64,000 nt of DNA from Citrus sinensis (taxonomy: Eukaryota > Streptophyta > Magnoliopsida > Sapindales > Rutaceae), in NCBI RefSeq assembly GCF_022201045.2, contig NC_068557.1:27443501-27507500 (forward strand), in the 5' to 3' direction. The position numbers were made by a program, and so were the translations under genes. The notes beneath the pieces are model-generated. The model did not search any database. It had not been told where the DNA came from and saw nothing but the letters and a program-made list of their open reading frames with translations. Shown piece by piece: positions 28,367 to 39,593 of this stretch (position 1 is its first letter; each line of letters begins with the position of its first letter).

Positions 28367-28646
28367 GGGTGCGTTTGGGATTAAGGTTGAACAACTGTAA
28401 CTTTTAAGCTACAGTACTAAAGTGCTTGGTAAATACTAACTGCTGTAACTTAGAAGTTATGTTGATATGATTTTTTATTTGTATAATATAAAATCTATTA
28501 TATCTTTAATAATTTTATCAAAATTATTATTTAAAATTTATATTTACTATATATTACTAACTTTTTATTTTATAATTATAATTATAATTTTTTTTCTATA
28601 ATAACTGTAGTTTAAAAATTATATCACTTCAATCCCAAACACATCC
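28367..28646. mobile_element. PIF/Harbinger (Tourist)-like MITE, copy 2
   Basis: A 280 bp relative of the element at 23458-23729, with the same internal text (TGTTGATATGATTTTT, ATCTTTAATAATTTTATC) and TIRs starting GGGTGCGTTTGGGATTAAGG. It is flanked by TTA on both sides. It lies about 450 bp upstream of the VPS54 start codon, so it is part of that promoter region. Confidence 0.85.
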
Positions 28647-28897
28647 TTAATGGGTAGAATTCACGACGTCGTTTACCCAAAAAAATGGCTCGATCTTTTG
28701 TTGGATTCATGGCGGGACCCAATTCAGAAAAGTCCGGCCCATTGGCCATTGGCTCGAATTTGTTCATCACTGGCCATTATGTCACTCCCTTCTTCTCTTT
28801 GTCCAGTCCTCGTTCGATCTTCTCAGATCCAAATCCAACAACTCGAACGAAATTAACAGCCAGATCTTACTCCAGTTTATAGAATATAAAAAAAGCC

Positions 28898-29062
28898 GAA
28901 AAAAAAAAGTAAATGTTGAATTTTAATTAAATTTTATACTCTTTTTTTTTTTTTTCCATGTAGATCTACTAATCACTTGATCTCAATTCGATATTTTTTC
29001 ACCTCTGTAATCTCAGATCACATTTCTTGAATTCATTCTAGGGTTTTGTTAACTAAAATTTT
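28898..29062 (+). repeat. Proximal copy of the duplicated VPS54 leader
   Basis: Partner of 28026-28191. It ends about 35 bp before the VPS54 ATG, so it is likely 5' UTR or core promoter. The sequence TTCCATGTAG could also act as a 3' splice site of a leader intron. Confidence 0.6.
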
Positions 29063-29097
29063 TCCTCCATTTCTTTCATGGTCTCTAATTCTTGAAA

Positions 29098-32000
29098 ATG
29101 GATTCACTACCTTCCCATTCGGGAAGGTCACATGTTGATTCTCCAACCACTACTACCAAGACGCCGCCGTCTTACGCGAAATCAATCTCTGATGCCGGTA
29201 GCCAAAGCCTCTCTTCGATACTTAACAACCCTAACGTCGGCAAATCCGGCGTCTACGGGAGCGACGCCTCTTGGGTCGGCTGGTGGTCTTCCTCTATCGC
29301 CGTTTCCCCTCTCGAATTCGCGCCGTTGATTCCGAAATCCACCTCCGAACTCAATCGATCCGACTTCCAAACCTATTTGTCCTCCATATCCGATTCGTAT
29401 CACCGATTCGAGGACATCCGAAAGCACGCCAGCAAAGAGAGCGTGGACGTTGAGAACATTGGGGGGCAAGGTGAGGCTTTAGTTGCGTGCTTACGCGAGG
29501 TCCCCGCACTTTATTTCAAAGAAGATTTCTCTCTATCAGAGGGTGCTACGTTTCGTGCGGCGTGCCCTTTCTCTAACGTGACTGAGAACATTGTCTTGCA
29601 AGAGAAGCTGTCACAGTACTTGGACGTTGTTGAGTTACATCTGGTGAAGGAGATTTCATTGCGATCAAATTCCTTTTTTGAGGCTCAGGGGCAGTTACAG
29701 GACTTGAATGTGAAGATTGTGGAGGGGTGTAGTCAGATACGGGAATTAAAGGAGACGATCAGGCTTTTGGATACTGATTTGGTGGATTCTGCACGTCAGA
29801 TTCAGGAGTTAAATGCTACGAGGAGTAATTTATTGGCTCTGCAACAGAAATTGAAGCTTATTTTAGATGTTAATCAAGCTTTATCCACCCTTAAATTGGT
29901 AAACTGAGGCTTCGTAGTTAAATTGTTAATAGTTTGGTATCACTTTTGAGCTTCTTTTCTCGCTTGTTTGCTTGTTTTACTTCTTAGGTAGCCTTCATTT
30001 AGTTATGCATTTCTAATTTGTAAAATTGTTAAGCACAGTGTAAATGCTAATTCATGATCCCTTTTGCTAGTTTTTTTGTTTCTGTATTAGGGATGAAGTT
30101 TCCATTAGAAATTTTAGGTTTATTCTCAGACATACAGGGTACGCTATAGCTGTTAAAAATTTGAATTCAATTATTTTGCCCCTTGATTATATTATCATGT
30201 AATTTGATTAGGACCTTGGAAAAATGTTTACGATGAGATTTTGGTACTTGTTTTGGCTGTGGGTAAAAATGAGTTGTTTTATGTTCATCTCACAGCTTGT
30301 TGCATCTGGAGACTGTGCTGGAGCCTTGGATGTCACGGATGATTTGCAACATCTACTGGTATGTTTTCATAGAGTGAAAAAATCATACTTCAAAATTTTC
30401 GTCCATTGTTCCAAGGTTATATCAAGTTTGAGTTTAAAGATCTTGCACATAGTCATCATCTAAAGCATCCTTGTTCTTGTGTTATCTTTATTCAAATTTG
30501 TGAATGCGATATGGTATCTAGTTTATGATCTAGCAGCTTTTGGCTTTAGTCTCTGTTTAACTTATTACTTCTCTTTGTATTTTAAAGGATGGGGATGAGC
30601 TCACTGGCTTACATTGCTTTCGTCATCTTCGGGATCATGTAGCAGCTTCAATAGATTCTATTAACAGGTGATTTCTAGTTATATGGTGACATTGATTTGT
30701 GATATTTTAGGTATTTGTATGTTGATGAAATATGGATCTCTTTAGCCTATTTTTATAGTTTAGCCTTTAGCCTGCCATGATAGTTTATGGACTTAATTTT
30801 TTCCTTGAACTTTGTTAAACTTTTTGCAACTTCTAGGATTCGTGTCTCATAATAACTTTGCTTTCCTTGAGAGAGTGAGAGAGAGAGAGTGTGTGTGTGT
30901 GTGTTAATGTATAGGTTTTTTTCTTAAACAATAATGCCCTTTGCCAAAGAGTAAAATGTTGATTGTAGGTCCACAATTCATAATCCCTTATTATATTTAT
31001 TTTTGTAGCATTCTTTCAGCAGAGTTTATGCGTGCTGCAATACACGATGCTGGGGATACAGATGTGGCTATTATATCGAAAGCAAAAGCGAGGGCATCTA
31101 TTTCTTTGAATGGAAAGGATGATGAAGTAAGTTCATCAGAGATATTTCAAATTGAGTCTCAACTTCTAGGTTTTCATGTGTTTAAAAGTATAGCTTAATA
31201 GAGCGTGGTCTCAGTCTGTTTAAGAATTATTGTAAATTTTTTTCCCCCAGAACTTGTTGGGAGTACAAACATCTATATTTATTGAACCAGGAATCATATG
31301 ACAAAGCTAAGATATCTGTGTTATTATAACATATCAGCTGAAACACCTTCAAGTTGTTTCCCTTTTGAGATAAATTAGCTATTCTTTGCAGATAATTGAG
31401 CATTTCTTGGTGCTGCATTAGAATTTGAATTTGGAGTGAGACTTTTTGCTAAATTATGGGTTTGTATTTTGTAAAGTACCCTTCCACACTCAGCTGTCAC
31501 ATGAAGGCACTTTTTTAGCTGATTTCCCAAGATCACGCATGCACTAGCCATTGCAATAGCTTCATGCAGCACAGCACTAACACATTCCAATTAAGTTTGA
31601 TTGGCTGATCTGTAGATCCAAGATCTTTAGGCTTAGGAAAGAGTATAACAACTCAAGTGAGGTAGAGGAAGGCTGAGGAATGGTTAAGTTGGTTATAACA
31701 AAGATAACCGAAAGAATTAACTCAGGGATCACACCTTAGTTGCATTACGCATCCATTAGTAAGGTATCAGAAAGCAGTTTTAAGGACTTTAAGTTCCTCT
31801 AAGTCTATTTGACAATAGCTCATCAACTTTTCCGTTTTAACTGTAAGTTCTATTGATTTAGCATTAGGCTTCAGCCATTGCATGCTGGATTTTTAAGTGG
31901 TTATGTTGTTCCCTGGACATTTGGACAGACATTTTACTGGCTGATTTTCTGTGTTTTGCCTGACATCCTGAGCTGAACAGATTTATCTTATTTATTGATC

Positions 32001-35000
32001 TACAGTATATATTGGCTTATGTTTCAAAATATCTAGTCAAATTGTTTCTGCAATAAACTTCACGAGTAGATGATTCAGTTTGTGAACCGATTTCATTGAT
32101 TAATTTGTTAGCAGGTTACAGTAGATGACGAAGAAACATCTAATTTCCGTGATCATCTTCTTCCTCTCATCATTGGGTTGCTCAGGACGGTGAGTAATCT
32201 TCCAACTAATTGGTGTATTATCATTTGAAATGTTATTAGGAATATAAATTAGTTAGTTAAGCTGGGTGCTTTGATTTTAATGCTCCGTTTTTCTGCATTA
32301 AAATAATTGTGTTAGCCCCTGCTTTTAATATAAGTGAAGAACTGACGGAGTAATTTTTGTATTTAGGCTAAGCTCCCTTCTGTTTTGAGAATATATCGCG
32401 ACACACTTACTGCTGATATGAAAATGGCTATTAAGACTGCCGTGGCAGAGCTCCTTCCTGTTCTTGTTGCTCGACCTCTGGAGTCAGATTTCTCACCTGG
32501 AGAACGTGCAGTGGATGCAGATGGTGAGAAGTTAATCATGCAATAAATTTTCTGTTTACAATTTCACCTCCTCCAGAGAGAACCTTTGTACATGACTCTG
32601 TCAGTGTGTCTGTCTGCTCAGCTTCTTCCAAATTTTTAACAGTAATGTGATTACTTAGGTGGGGGCTCATCACTTGCGAGCAAGTTGAGAAGCCTGTCAT
32701 CAGAAAGCTTTGTTCAACTATTGGGTGCTATCTTCACGATTGTGCGGGTAATGTATACTTTACTATCTGATTCTGCTTATGACGGTGGTGGTCTGTGGCT
32801 ATTAACTACAAGCTGGGGTAAATGTGTCAAAGAAAGCAGTTACACAATCTAAACTTAAATTGCATTACCTTAGTTGCTCTGCGTACTGTATGATCTAAAA
32901 GAAGCAGTTTTCCTACTTACCATACCAAGATCAAAAGTTTCTTTCTCCTTTGACAAACAGATTAAGTGATCAATGGATATGGACCTGCTCTTCTTCCTCT
33001 TTTTTTCCCCCCTTCTTTTTCTCCCTTCCCCTAGAGAGCGGGTTTTAGGAGGGGTGGTTGTTGGGCAAAAGGGCTTCTAACTGTTAAGGAAGCAACTTTT
33101 TCCAGACATTGTTTTGACTGCATTAAATTTGAAATGAAGTATACAAAAATTATCAGCCTTATTAAATTTGACTTGTTGAGACTGATTGGTACCATCTTGC
33201 CTAACATGAACTATTGAACTCTCCTACTTTTTCTCATTAATTATTGTTTAAAGATGTAATATGAATTATTTTCTTTTAGTGAATGCAGGCTCATTTAATG
33301 CGGGCTGCTGAAGTGAAAAAGGCTATTGAGTGGATTATGTGCAACCTTGATGATCATTACGCTGCTGATTCAGTTGCTGCTGCAATTGCAATTGGTGCTG
33401 CAGCTGCAGAAACAGCACAGGACAATCATATTCAAAGTGGTTCGCTTCTGCCATATTCACCTTTAAGAAGTGGTGCAAAGATTCCTTCATTTCAGGGAAA
33501 AGCAACTGATGCAACAAGTCCCTCAAATATGTCCAAGAATTTCAGGTTAAGTATCATCCCATTGTATAATGTTGTTCATATGATTTGTGTACATTTGTAG
33601 CTATTTTCTTTAGTCTTATCTTTTGGTTAATTTCAGATATGGATATGAACCTTCTCATGTTCCTTCTCAACAAATCACTGTTTTGGTCTGATTATATCCC
33701 TTACTGTTATTCTATAAGCTGTCCTCGCTGCTAAATTTTTAAGGGGATGGAAACATAAGAATTATAGCTGTTGCCTTATAGATGGCTTGGCTTGGCTTGG
33801 TAACTGAGGTCCTATTGACTTCCTCCTTTCTTTTTTGCCCCCGTGAAAAACAATTGGCTTGTTACATTCATGATAATCTCCGCATACAGACTGAGACAGA
33901 GGCTAACTTATTTTCAGTTTCTATTTTATCTATGCAATTCGAATGTTGCATTTGTAATATCTAATCTAAAGTATCTTTTACCGCACTGTCTTGATTCAAA
34001 TGTTACCGTGCTGCAATCGGTCATTAGTTTGGCCTGTCTGATGACAGAGGTTCTGTTACTTTTCATGGTCCAATGATTGCTGTAACATGGTATATTAATC
34101 ACCTATTGTACTCTGTCCATTCTGTTTCTCTAAAACTCAGAATCTACATTGAACTTGAAATTGATCTAGTTAGAAGTGATGCTTTCTTGTGGAGTTTTGT
34201 TCTGATTCCTGTCTTAAATCTGTGAATATGGCATCCTGCCCTTGACAGAGCCGATGTATTAAGAGAAAACACTGAAGCCGTTTTTGCTGCATGCGATGCT
34301 GCTCATGGAAGATGGGCAAAGCTTCTTGGGGTCCGTGTACTTCTGCATCCTAGGTTGAGGTTGCAGGAATTTTTAAGCATATACAATATCACACAAGAGT
34401 TTATAACCGCAACAGAGAAGGTGGTGGTCTTTTCATTTTCCTATAATAGGATTTAGTGATACAAGTTACCTCTTGGTTATTCTGATTTACTTCTATGCAA
34501 ATGGACAGATTGGTGGAAGGTTGGGATATAGCATTCGTGGAACATTGCAGTCACAAGCCAAAGCCTTTGTTGACTTCCAGCATGAATCCCGAGTTAGTTT
34601 GAATTTCTTCTAAATTATTTATTGGACCTATGGTTGTTATTATTATACTTATACTTCTGTTGTTATTTTAGATGACAAAAATTAAGGCAGTTCTTGACCA
34701 AGAAACATGGGTGGAAGTAGATGTTCCTGATGAGTTTCAGGCCATTGTTACTTCACTAGTTTGCTCTGAAGCAGTTGTTACGGGGAGTACAGATGATGTC
34801 CAAGGTAATTTGATGACGAACGACAATGAAGTGGCCACAAGCAACAATAGTACACTTCAAGCTCAAAGTGGACAAGAAAGTGCTCAACAGCAGATTGATC
34901 GGACAGACTCTAGCGAAATCCTTGAGCAAAATATGGCCCAAATACAACCTACATCTTCAACCGAGGGAAATGAAAGAAATAAAGCCGATGCTTCATCTTC

Positions 35001-38000
35001 CTCTGTCCAAAGTAACAATAATAACATTGAACGTGGAAAATCTACCTCTCAAACCCTTATCTATGGAGGTGTTGGTTATCACATGGTAAACTGGTTAGTT
35101 ATCTTGTTTTTCTTATCTTTTTCTCCCCAACTTTCTCCCTTTGCCACAGTTTCTTATTTCTTCTTTTGGAAGTTGTATTTATGCTGCAGCATTCGCAATT
35201 ATTTTCTGTGGAGGTGTTGGTTATCTATGTGCATTTTGATACTTAAACTTTGTTTCTCCTGTCATCGATTGAATTACTGAATTTAGATTCTTCTGTCAAC
35301 ATTTTAGTTTAATCCTGATAATATAATGATTAGTAAGGCAAAATGAAAATTTCACCATGAACAAGTTTTGATATGATTTTATCTTCTTTTCATGTTGCTT
35401 CTGCAGTGGCTTAATATTGCTGAAGATGTTATCAGAGTACATTGATATGAATCATTTTTTGCCAGCTCTATCTTCGGAAGTTGTTCATCGTGTTGTGGAG
35501 ATATTAAAATTTTTCAATACCAGGACTTGTCAGCTTGTTCTCGGTGCTGGTGCCATGCAGGTAGTGTTTAGTTTGGAACTTATACATGAGTATCCAAGAA
35601 GATTACTGTTCGGAAAAGGGTCTGCAACATGCATGTTATTGCATATAAACTCATTTCTGTGCATGGTTTTATTTTATCCAAGTTTGTTCTTTTCTTTCAA
35701 TTGATCTTTGTGGATATATCTCATGTAGCCTGGTAGTTTTAAACTAATCATTTAATATTATCCTACCCATTTTATTTAGTGTGTTTTAGAAACTTGCACA
35801 TTGTTTTTCTGTGGTAGAGGAGTGTACTTTCTACTTAGATTCTCTACCTTTTTCTTTTCTCTTGCGAGGATAGCTTCTCCATTTCCATGTAAATCAAGCA
35901 TTCTTCTGTATATAGATTTTTAATTATTCTGCAGTTTCTATTTTTGTTTTTGGAAAATTAGAAAAAAAATGGAAGAAGAGTCCTTAGCATGCTGGTTCAT
36001 GGGCTAGTAGAAGCCTCTTCTTGTTCTATTTACTTGTGGTGCTCTTTTTACATGAATTTACTTCTGAAGTTTGATCACCTCTGCAATTTTAGTTACGTTA
36101 TATGTGGAATTGCAGGTGTCTGGTTTGAAGTCCATTACTGCTAAACACCTGGCCTTGGCAAGTCAAGTAATCAGCTTCACATATGCAATTATTCCTGGTA
36201 GGTGATGATAAATTAACAAACTCATACTTGAAATTCTATGCTGCTCTTTAGTATGTTATTCCTGATTGATTAGCTGTGTTATACTTTATTTGAAAATTGT
36301 TATTGAAATAGATTAAACATGGTTTTGGTTTCCACATATTTCTCATGTTTGTTCAAGTCTGCTTCTTTCTTTGTCTGGTATCTAGCTTTCAAATAAGTAC
36401 ACTAAGTTGTCTTAGGCTCTTTTGGTCAACGCACAGATTTACATGGAACAGTAGATGCGTCTTTGAGGAAAATTATTTAAAATGTAGCATATTTGAACTT
36501 ATGTAGAAAACTGACTTGGAAACATTGTGAATTTGTACAATACTCATTTTTCTTAAAACAATAGCCAGCGACCCTGTAATTTGCCATAATGATAATTTCG
36601 TCCCTATGAGTTTGAAAAATACTAGTTTTACTTCTGACCGATGACCATTGAAATGTATACAGAGCAAGAGTAAGATTGTAAACTTTAAATCCTTCCTAAA
36701 TCTAATAACAAATAAAGATGACCTGCACCAAACAGACACTATAACAAATTGAAGGGTGTTCAGATGTCTATTTTCCTTTAGTTTATAGATACGGGTACAT
36801 AGAGAGCCTATGCATTTCAAATGTTTTACCTTTTCTTTTTCAATTATTGTGATAAGCAAGAAAAGACTTCTAAGTATTTTTTCTGTTGCTAATATTGTAT
36901 GTTTATGCTTTGATGTTTCAATGTATACTTATATGCATTTATCTGTTTTTTCCTTTATGAGTGATTGTAATATAATTGTTGAAGTTCCTATGTCAATTTA
37001 TGACTTTCTGTTTGTTTCTGGACTAGCAATCAGGCAAATTCTCTTTCAGAAAGTACCTGAGACACGAAAGCCATTGTTGCTATCAGAGATTGATCGAGTA
37101 GCTCAGGTATATATCTATGTAAATTAAACAGCTTTGTATGCTTGTGAGCACATGCATTGTACTTCCTCCGCTAATGCATCAATATGTGTTTACCTTTTGT
37201 TCTTACGGGTTAGTTAAACATGGAGACGTTCAATCGTCACGTATAGTTTTCACAGTGGCATTTTCTTCTTGTCAGTTGCAAGGTTTAACACCCCCCCCAA
37301 CCCAATAAATTGAATATTGAAAATACTCCCCAAACTATTATAAACCTCAATTTACCCCCAATTACTGTTAAGAAGATAATCCTTGCCCTCAATTGCCATT
37401 TTTTAATGGTAATTGAGGGTAAATTGAAGTTTACCAGAGTTTGGGGGCTATTCTCAAGATAGTCAATTTATTGGGGGTAAACAGAAATTAACCCCACTTG
37501 CAACTTACAATCTGTAAAACAAATATATATCAATTTCTTTCTGGTCTCTGTTTAGGATTACAAGGTTCACCGAGATGAAATTCATACAAAGCTGATTCAA
37601 ATAATGAGAGAAAGGCTGTTGCACCACCTGCGACAGTTGCCTCAGATAGTAGAGACCTGGAACAGACCAGATGATGGGGATGCACAACCCAGTCAATTTG
37701 CTCGATCGCTAACGAAGGTAAGTGATATAATTGATCATTTAATAGATTGCTTAATTACTATACCTTCAAACCCCCCCCCCCCCCGCCCCCCCCCCCCCCC
37801 GTCCCTGGGGGCAATTTGTGGCTAATGTGGTTCTGGTCGAGGCTTGAGCTGTTATTTCCAGCAATTAATTTTCTTCTGATTCGTTTTTCAATTGGTTTGC
37901 AGGAAGTGAGCTACCTTCAACGTATTTTATCTCGAACTTTACACGAGGTTGATGTTCATGCAATTTTCAGGTGCGTATCTAGAAAACTGGTTTACTGAAC

Positions 38001-38374
38001 TGCATGTTTTCTAGTTTTCATGGTTCATAAGATGGTTCTTGGCATACCTTTTTTGCAGGCAAGTTGTCATAATCTTCCATTCAATAATTTCAGAGTCATT
38101 TTCTCACTTGGACATTAGTACTCCACAAGCAAAAGAGAGGTAATACTACCCTCTTTTTTAAAGGGATATGTTAATTACTTTGTTGATGTATCCTTACGTC
38201 TTCTCATTGATGGCAATTTTTTAAATTTCATCATTCAGGTTGTATCGGGAAATTAAACACATTCTTGCATGCATTCGATCATTGCCCTCGGATAAGTCAA
38301 GCGATTCTGCAACCCCCAACTGGGGGCAGCTTGATGAATTCTTGGAACAAAGATTTGGAGCTGATGCTGGTTGA
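29098..38374 (+). CDS. VPS54: VPS54, GARP tethering complex subunit
   Basis: Eighteen exons join in phase to 1026 residues, close to the plant family length: 29098-29898, 30296-30358, 30588-30667, 31009-31126, 32115-32189, 32367-32523, 32659-32747, 33289-33545, 34249-34420, 34509-34592, 34672-35093, 35407-35560, 36116-36197, 37027-37106, 37556-37717, 37903-37970, 38059-38139 and 38239-38374. The N-terminal exon carries a Ser/Thr-rich leader, then the Vps54 N-terminal region (LREVPALYFKEDFSL) and a coiled coil (about 185-265). Exon 11 holds a variable Ser/Gln/Asn-rich linker (about 665-755). The conserved C-terminal Vps54 domain starts around YGGVGYHMVNCGLILLKML and runs to LPNWGQ-like WGQLDEFLEQRFG. 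GARP (VPS51-54) tethers endosome-derived vesicles at the trans-Golgi network. The Met at 29098 opens the frame. A MITE and a duplicated leader lie just upstream. Confidence 0.96.
30870..30904. repeat. Compound GA/GT microsatellite
   Basis: A (GA)n run passing directly into (GT)n in a VPS54 intron. Confidence 0.8.
37282..37500. mobile_element. Fold-back (MITE-like) element in VPS54 intron 14
   Basis: About 219 bp in which the left half is nearly the reverse complement of the right half. Paired landmarks are ACCCAATAAATTGAATAT with ACTATC/TCAATTTATTGGG, CCCCAAACTATTATAAAC with GTTTACCAGAGTTTGGGGG, and TCAATTTACCCCCAATTAC with GTAATTGAGGGTAAATTGA. The turn lies near 37400 (GCCATTTTTTAATGG). The flanking GTTGCAAG/CTTGCAAC also pairs, so the end point is unclear and no target duplication could be fixed. 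Confidence 0.7.
37771..37800. repeat. C14-G-C15 tract
   Basis: A cytosine run broken by a single G in VPS54 intron 15, about 50 bp after the donor. The length is uncertain because such runs are error prone. Confidence 0.85.
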
Positions 38375-38582
38375 CAAATTTTACTGTAGAGTAGAAAATT
38401 GATTGCTTCCCTGACAAAGTCTAAGCAGATTTGAGGGAACAGTTGGGGATGTCAGAACCAATTCCATGCCCATGCCCATGCCCTTTCCATTTAGTATTAA
38501 ATTGAGGTAATTAAATTTGTAGTACCTCTGTTAATTATTTATCTATTTATTTTTTCATCTTCACAGTGTTGTTGAGGAGTGC

Positions 38583-39593
38583 TGATGTTTGCCCCGGGTC
38601 AAACCCCGAAAATAACTACAACGGTGTCGTTTTGATTTTTTTTTTCTTTTTTGCTACTCCAAAACGTTGCCGTTTCTGATGACTATTTTGAGAAGAATTA
38701 AATCTCTTCCTCTTTGTTTCTTCGTTTCTTCGTTTCACCTGGGAAAGTGACAGAGAAGAATTAACTGGAATCGTTGGGGTCAAAGGGACTAGAGGCTATA
38801 TGTCCCCTGAATGGCAAAACAGTGGCCTAATAACTGTGAAATCTGATGTTTATAGTTTTGGAGTTGTGTTGTTGGAGATTGTACGCTGCAGAACCAATTT
38901 TGAAGTGAATGTTTCAACTGCAGATGTAGTACTTCTCTCAACTTGGGTGTACAATTGTTTTATCGCCAAAGAGTTAAACAAGCTTGTTGGAGAAGACGAA
39001 GAAGGAGACTTGAGAACACTGGAAACGATGGTGAGAGTTGGGCTTTTGTGCATCCAAGATAAGCCAAATCTTCGTCCTTCCACGAAAAATGTGATCTTGA
39101 TGCTGGAAGGAACCATGGAGATACCAGTTGTTCCATTTCCAATTCTTTCCAACTTCAGTAGTAATTCTCAAACACTGGACGGAACAAAACGAAGCATTAC
39201 CTCAGGCTGTGAACTTTGCCGCTTCGTGAGTTCAATTTCCCGAACAAGTTTCGGCTACCAGCGTTACCAGTGTTGACGGTGACCGTGGCTGTGAGTCGGT
39301 CGTGGTGGATCCCGAATGCCTGGACCTCGGTCGAGGAAGGAAAGTAACGAATTTTTTGAAGAAACGAAGAAATGAAGAAACGAAGCACCGAAGAGATTTA
39401 CAGTCAAACGGAACACGACCAACTTGCTCTTCTCTCTGTCGCTTTCCCAGGTGAAACGAAGAGGAAGAGATTTAATTCTTCTCAAAATAGTCATCAGAAA
39501 CGGCAACGTTTTGGAGTAGCAAAAAAGAAAAAAAAAAAAATCAAAACGACGCCGTTGTAGTTATTTTCGGGGTTTGACCCGGGGCAAACATCA
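38583..39593. mobile_element. Pack-MULE-like element with about 160-bp inverted-repeat ends
   Basis: The left arm (38583 to about 38757) and the reverse complement of the right arm (about 39432-39593) are almost identical. Both begin TGATGTTTGCCCCGGGTCAA and continue through CCCCGAAAATAACTACAACG, CCAAAACGTTGCCGTTTCTG, GAGAAGAATTAAATCTC and CACCTGGGAAAG. The left arm has an extra TTTCTTCG expansion. Between the arms lies a receptor-kinase fragment and other sequence. Long TIRs around captured gene pieces, with no transposase, is the Pack-MULE plan. A 9-bp pair, GTTGAGGAG (38571-38579) and GTTGAGTAG (39603-39611), might be a decayed target duplication. It does not abut the arms exactly, so superfamily assignment is inferred. 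Confidence 0.75.
38758..39276 (+). pseudogene. Captured receptor-like kinase fragment (kinase subdomains VIII-XI)
   Basis: The frame is open from the end of the left arm to the stop at 39274-39276. It encodes the C-terminal third of a G-type lectin/RLK1-like kinase: GTRGYMSPEWQ (subdomain VIII, activation-segment end), SDVYSFGVVLLEI (subdomain IX), WVYNCF, MVRVGLLCIQDKPNLRPST (subdomain XI) and VILMLEGTMEIPV. The ATP-binding loop, catalytic HRD and DFG motifs are absent, so it cannot be an active kinase. After about residue 38xx-equivalent QTLDG the text stops resembling kinases, which marks a second captured or filler piece. The first in-frame ATG is at 38800. If transcribed it could give a 158-residue peptide, but no promoter is evident. 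Confidence 0.85.

Noticed and set aside
28685..28882. 65-residue plus-strand ORF before VPS54 as a separate gene
   Set aside because: It looks like a leader or upstream ORF of VPS54, and overlaps another frame of similar length. No family features.
38850..39506. Minus-strand ORFs opposite the kinase fragment
   Set aside because: Shadows of the captured kinase frame and the inverted arms.
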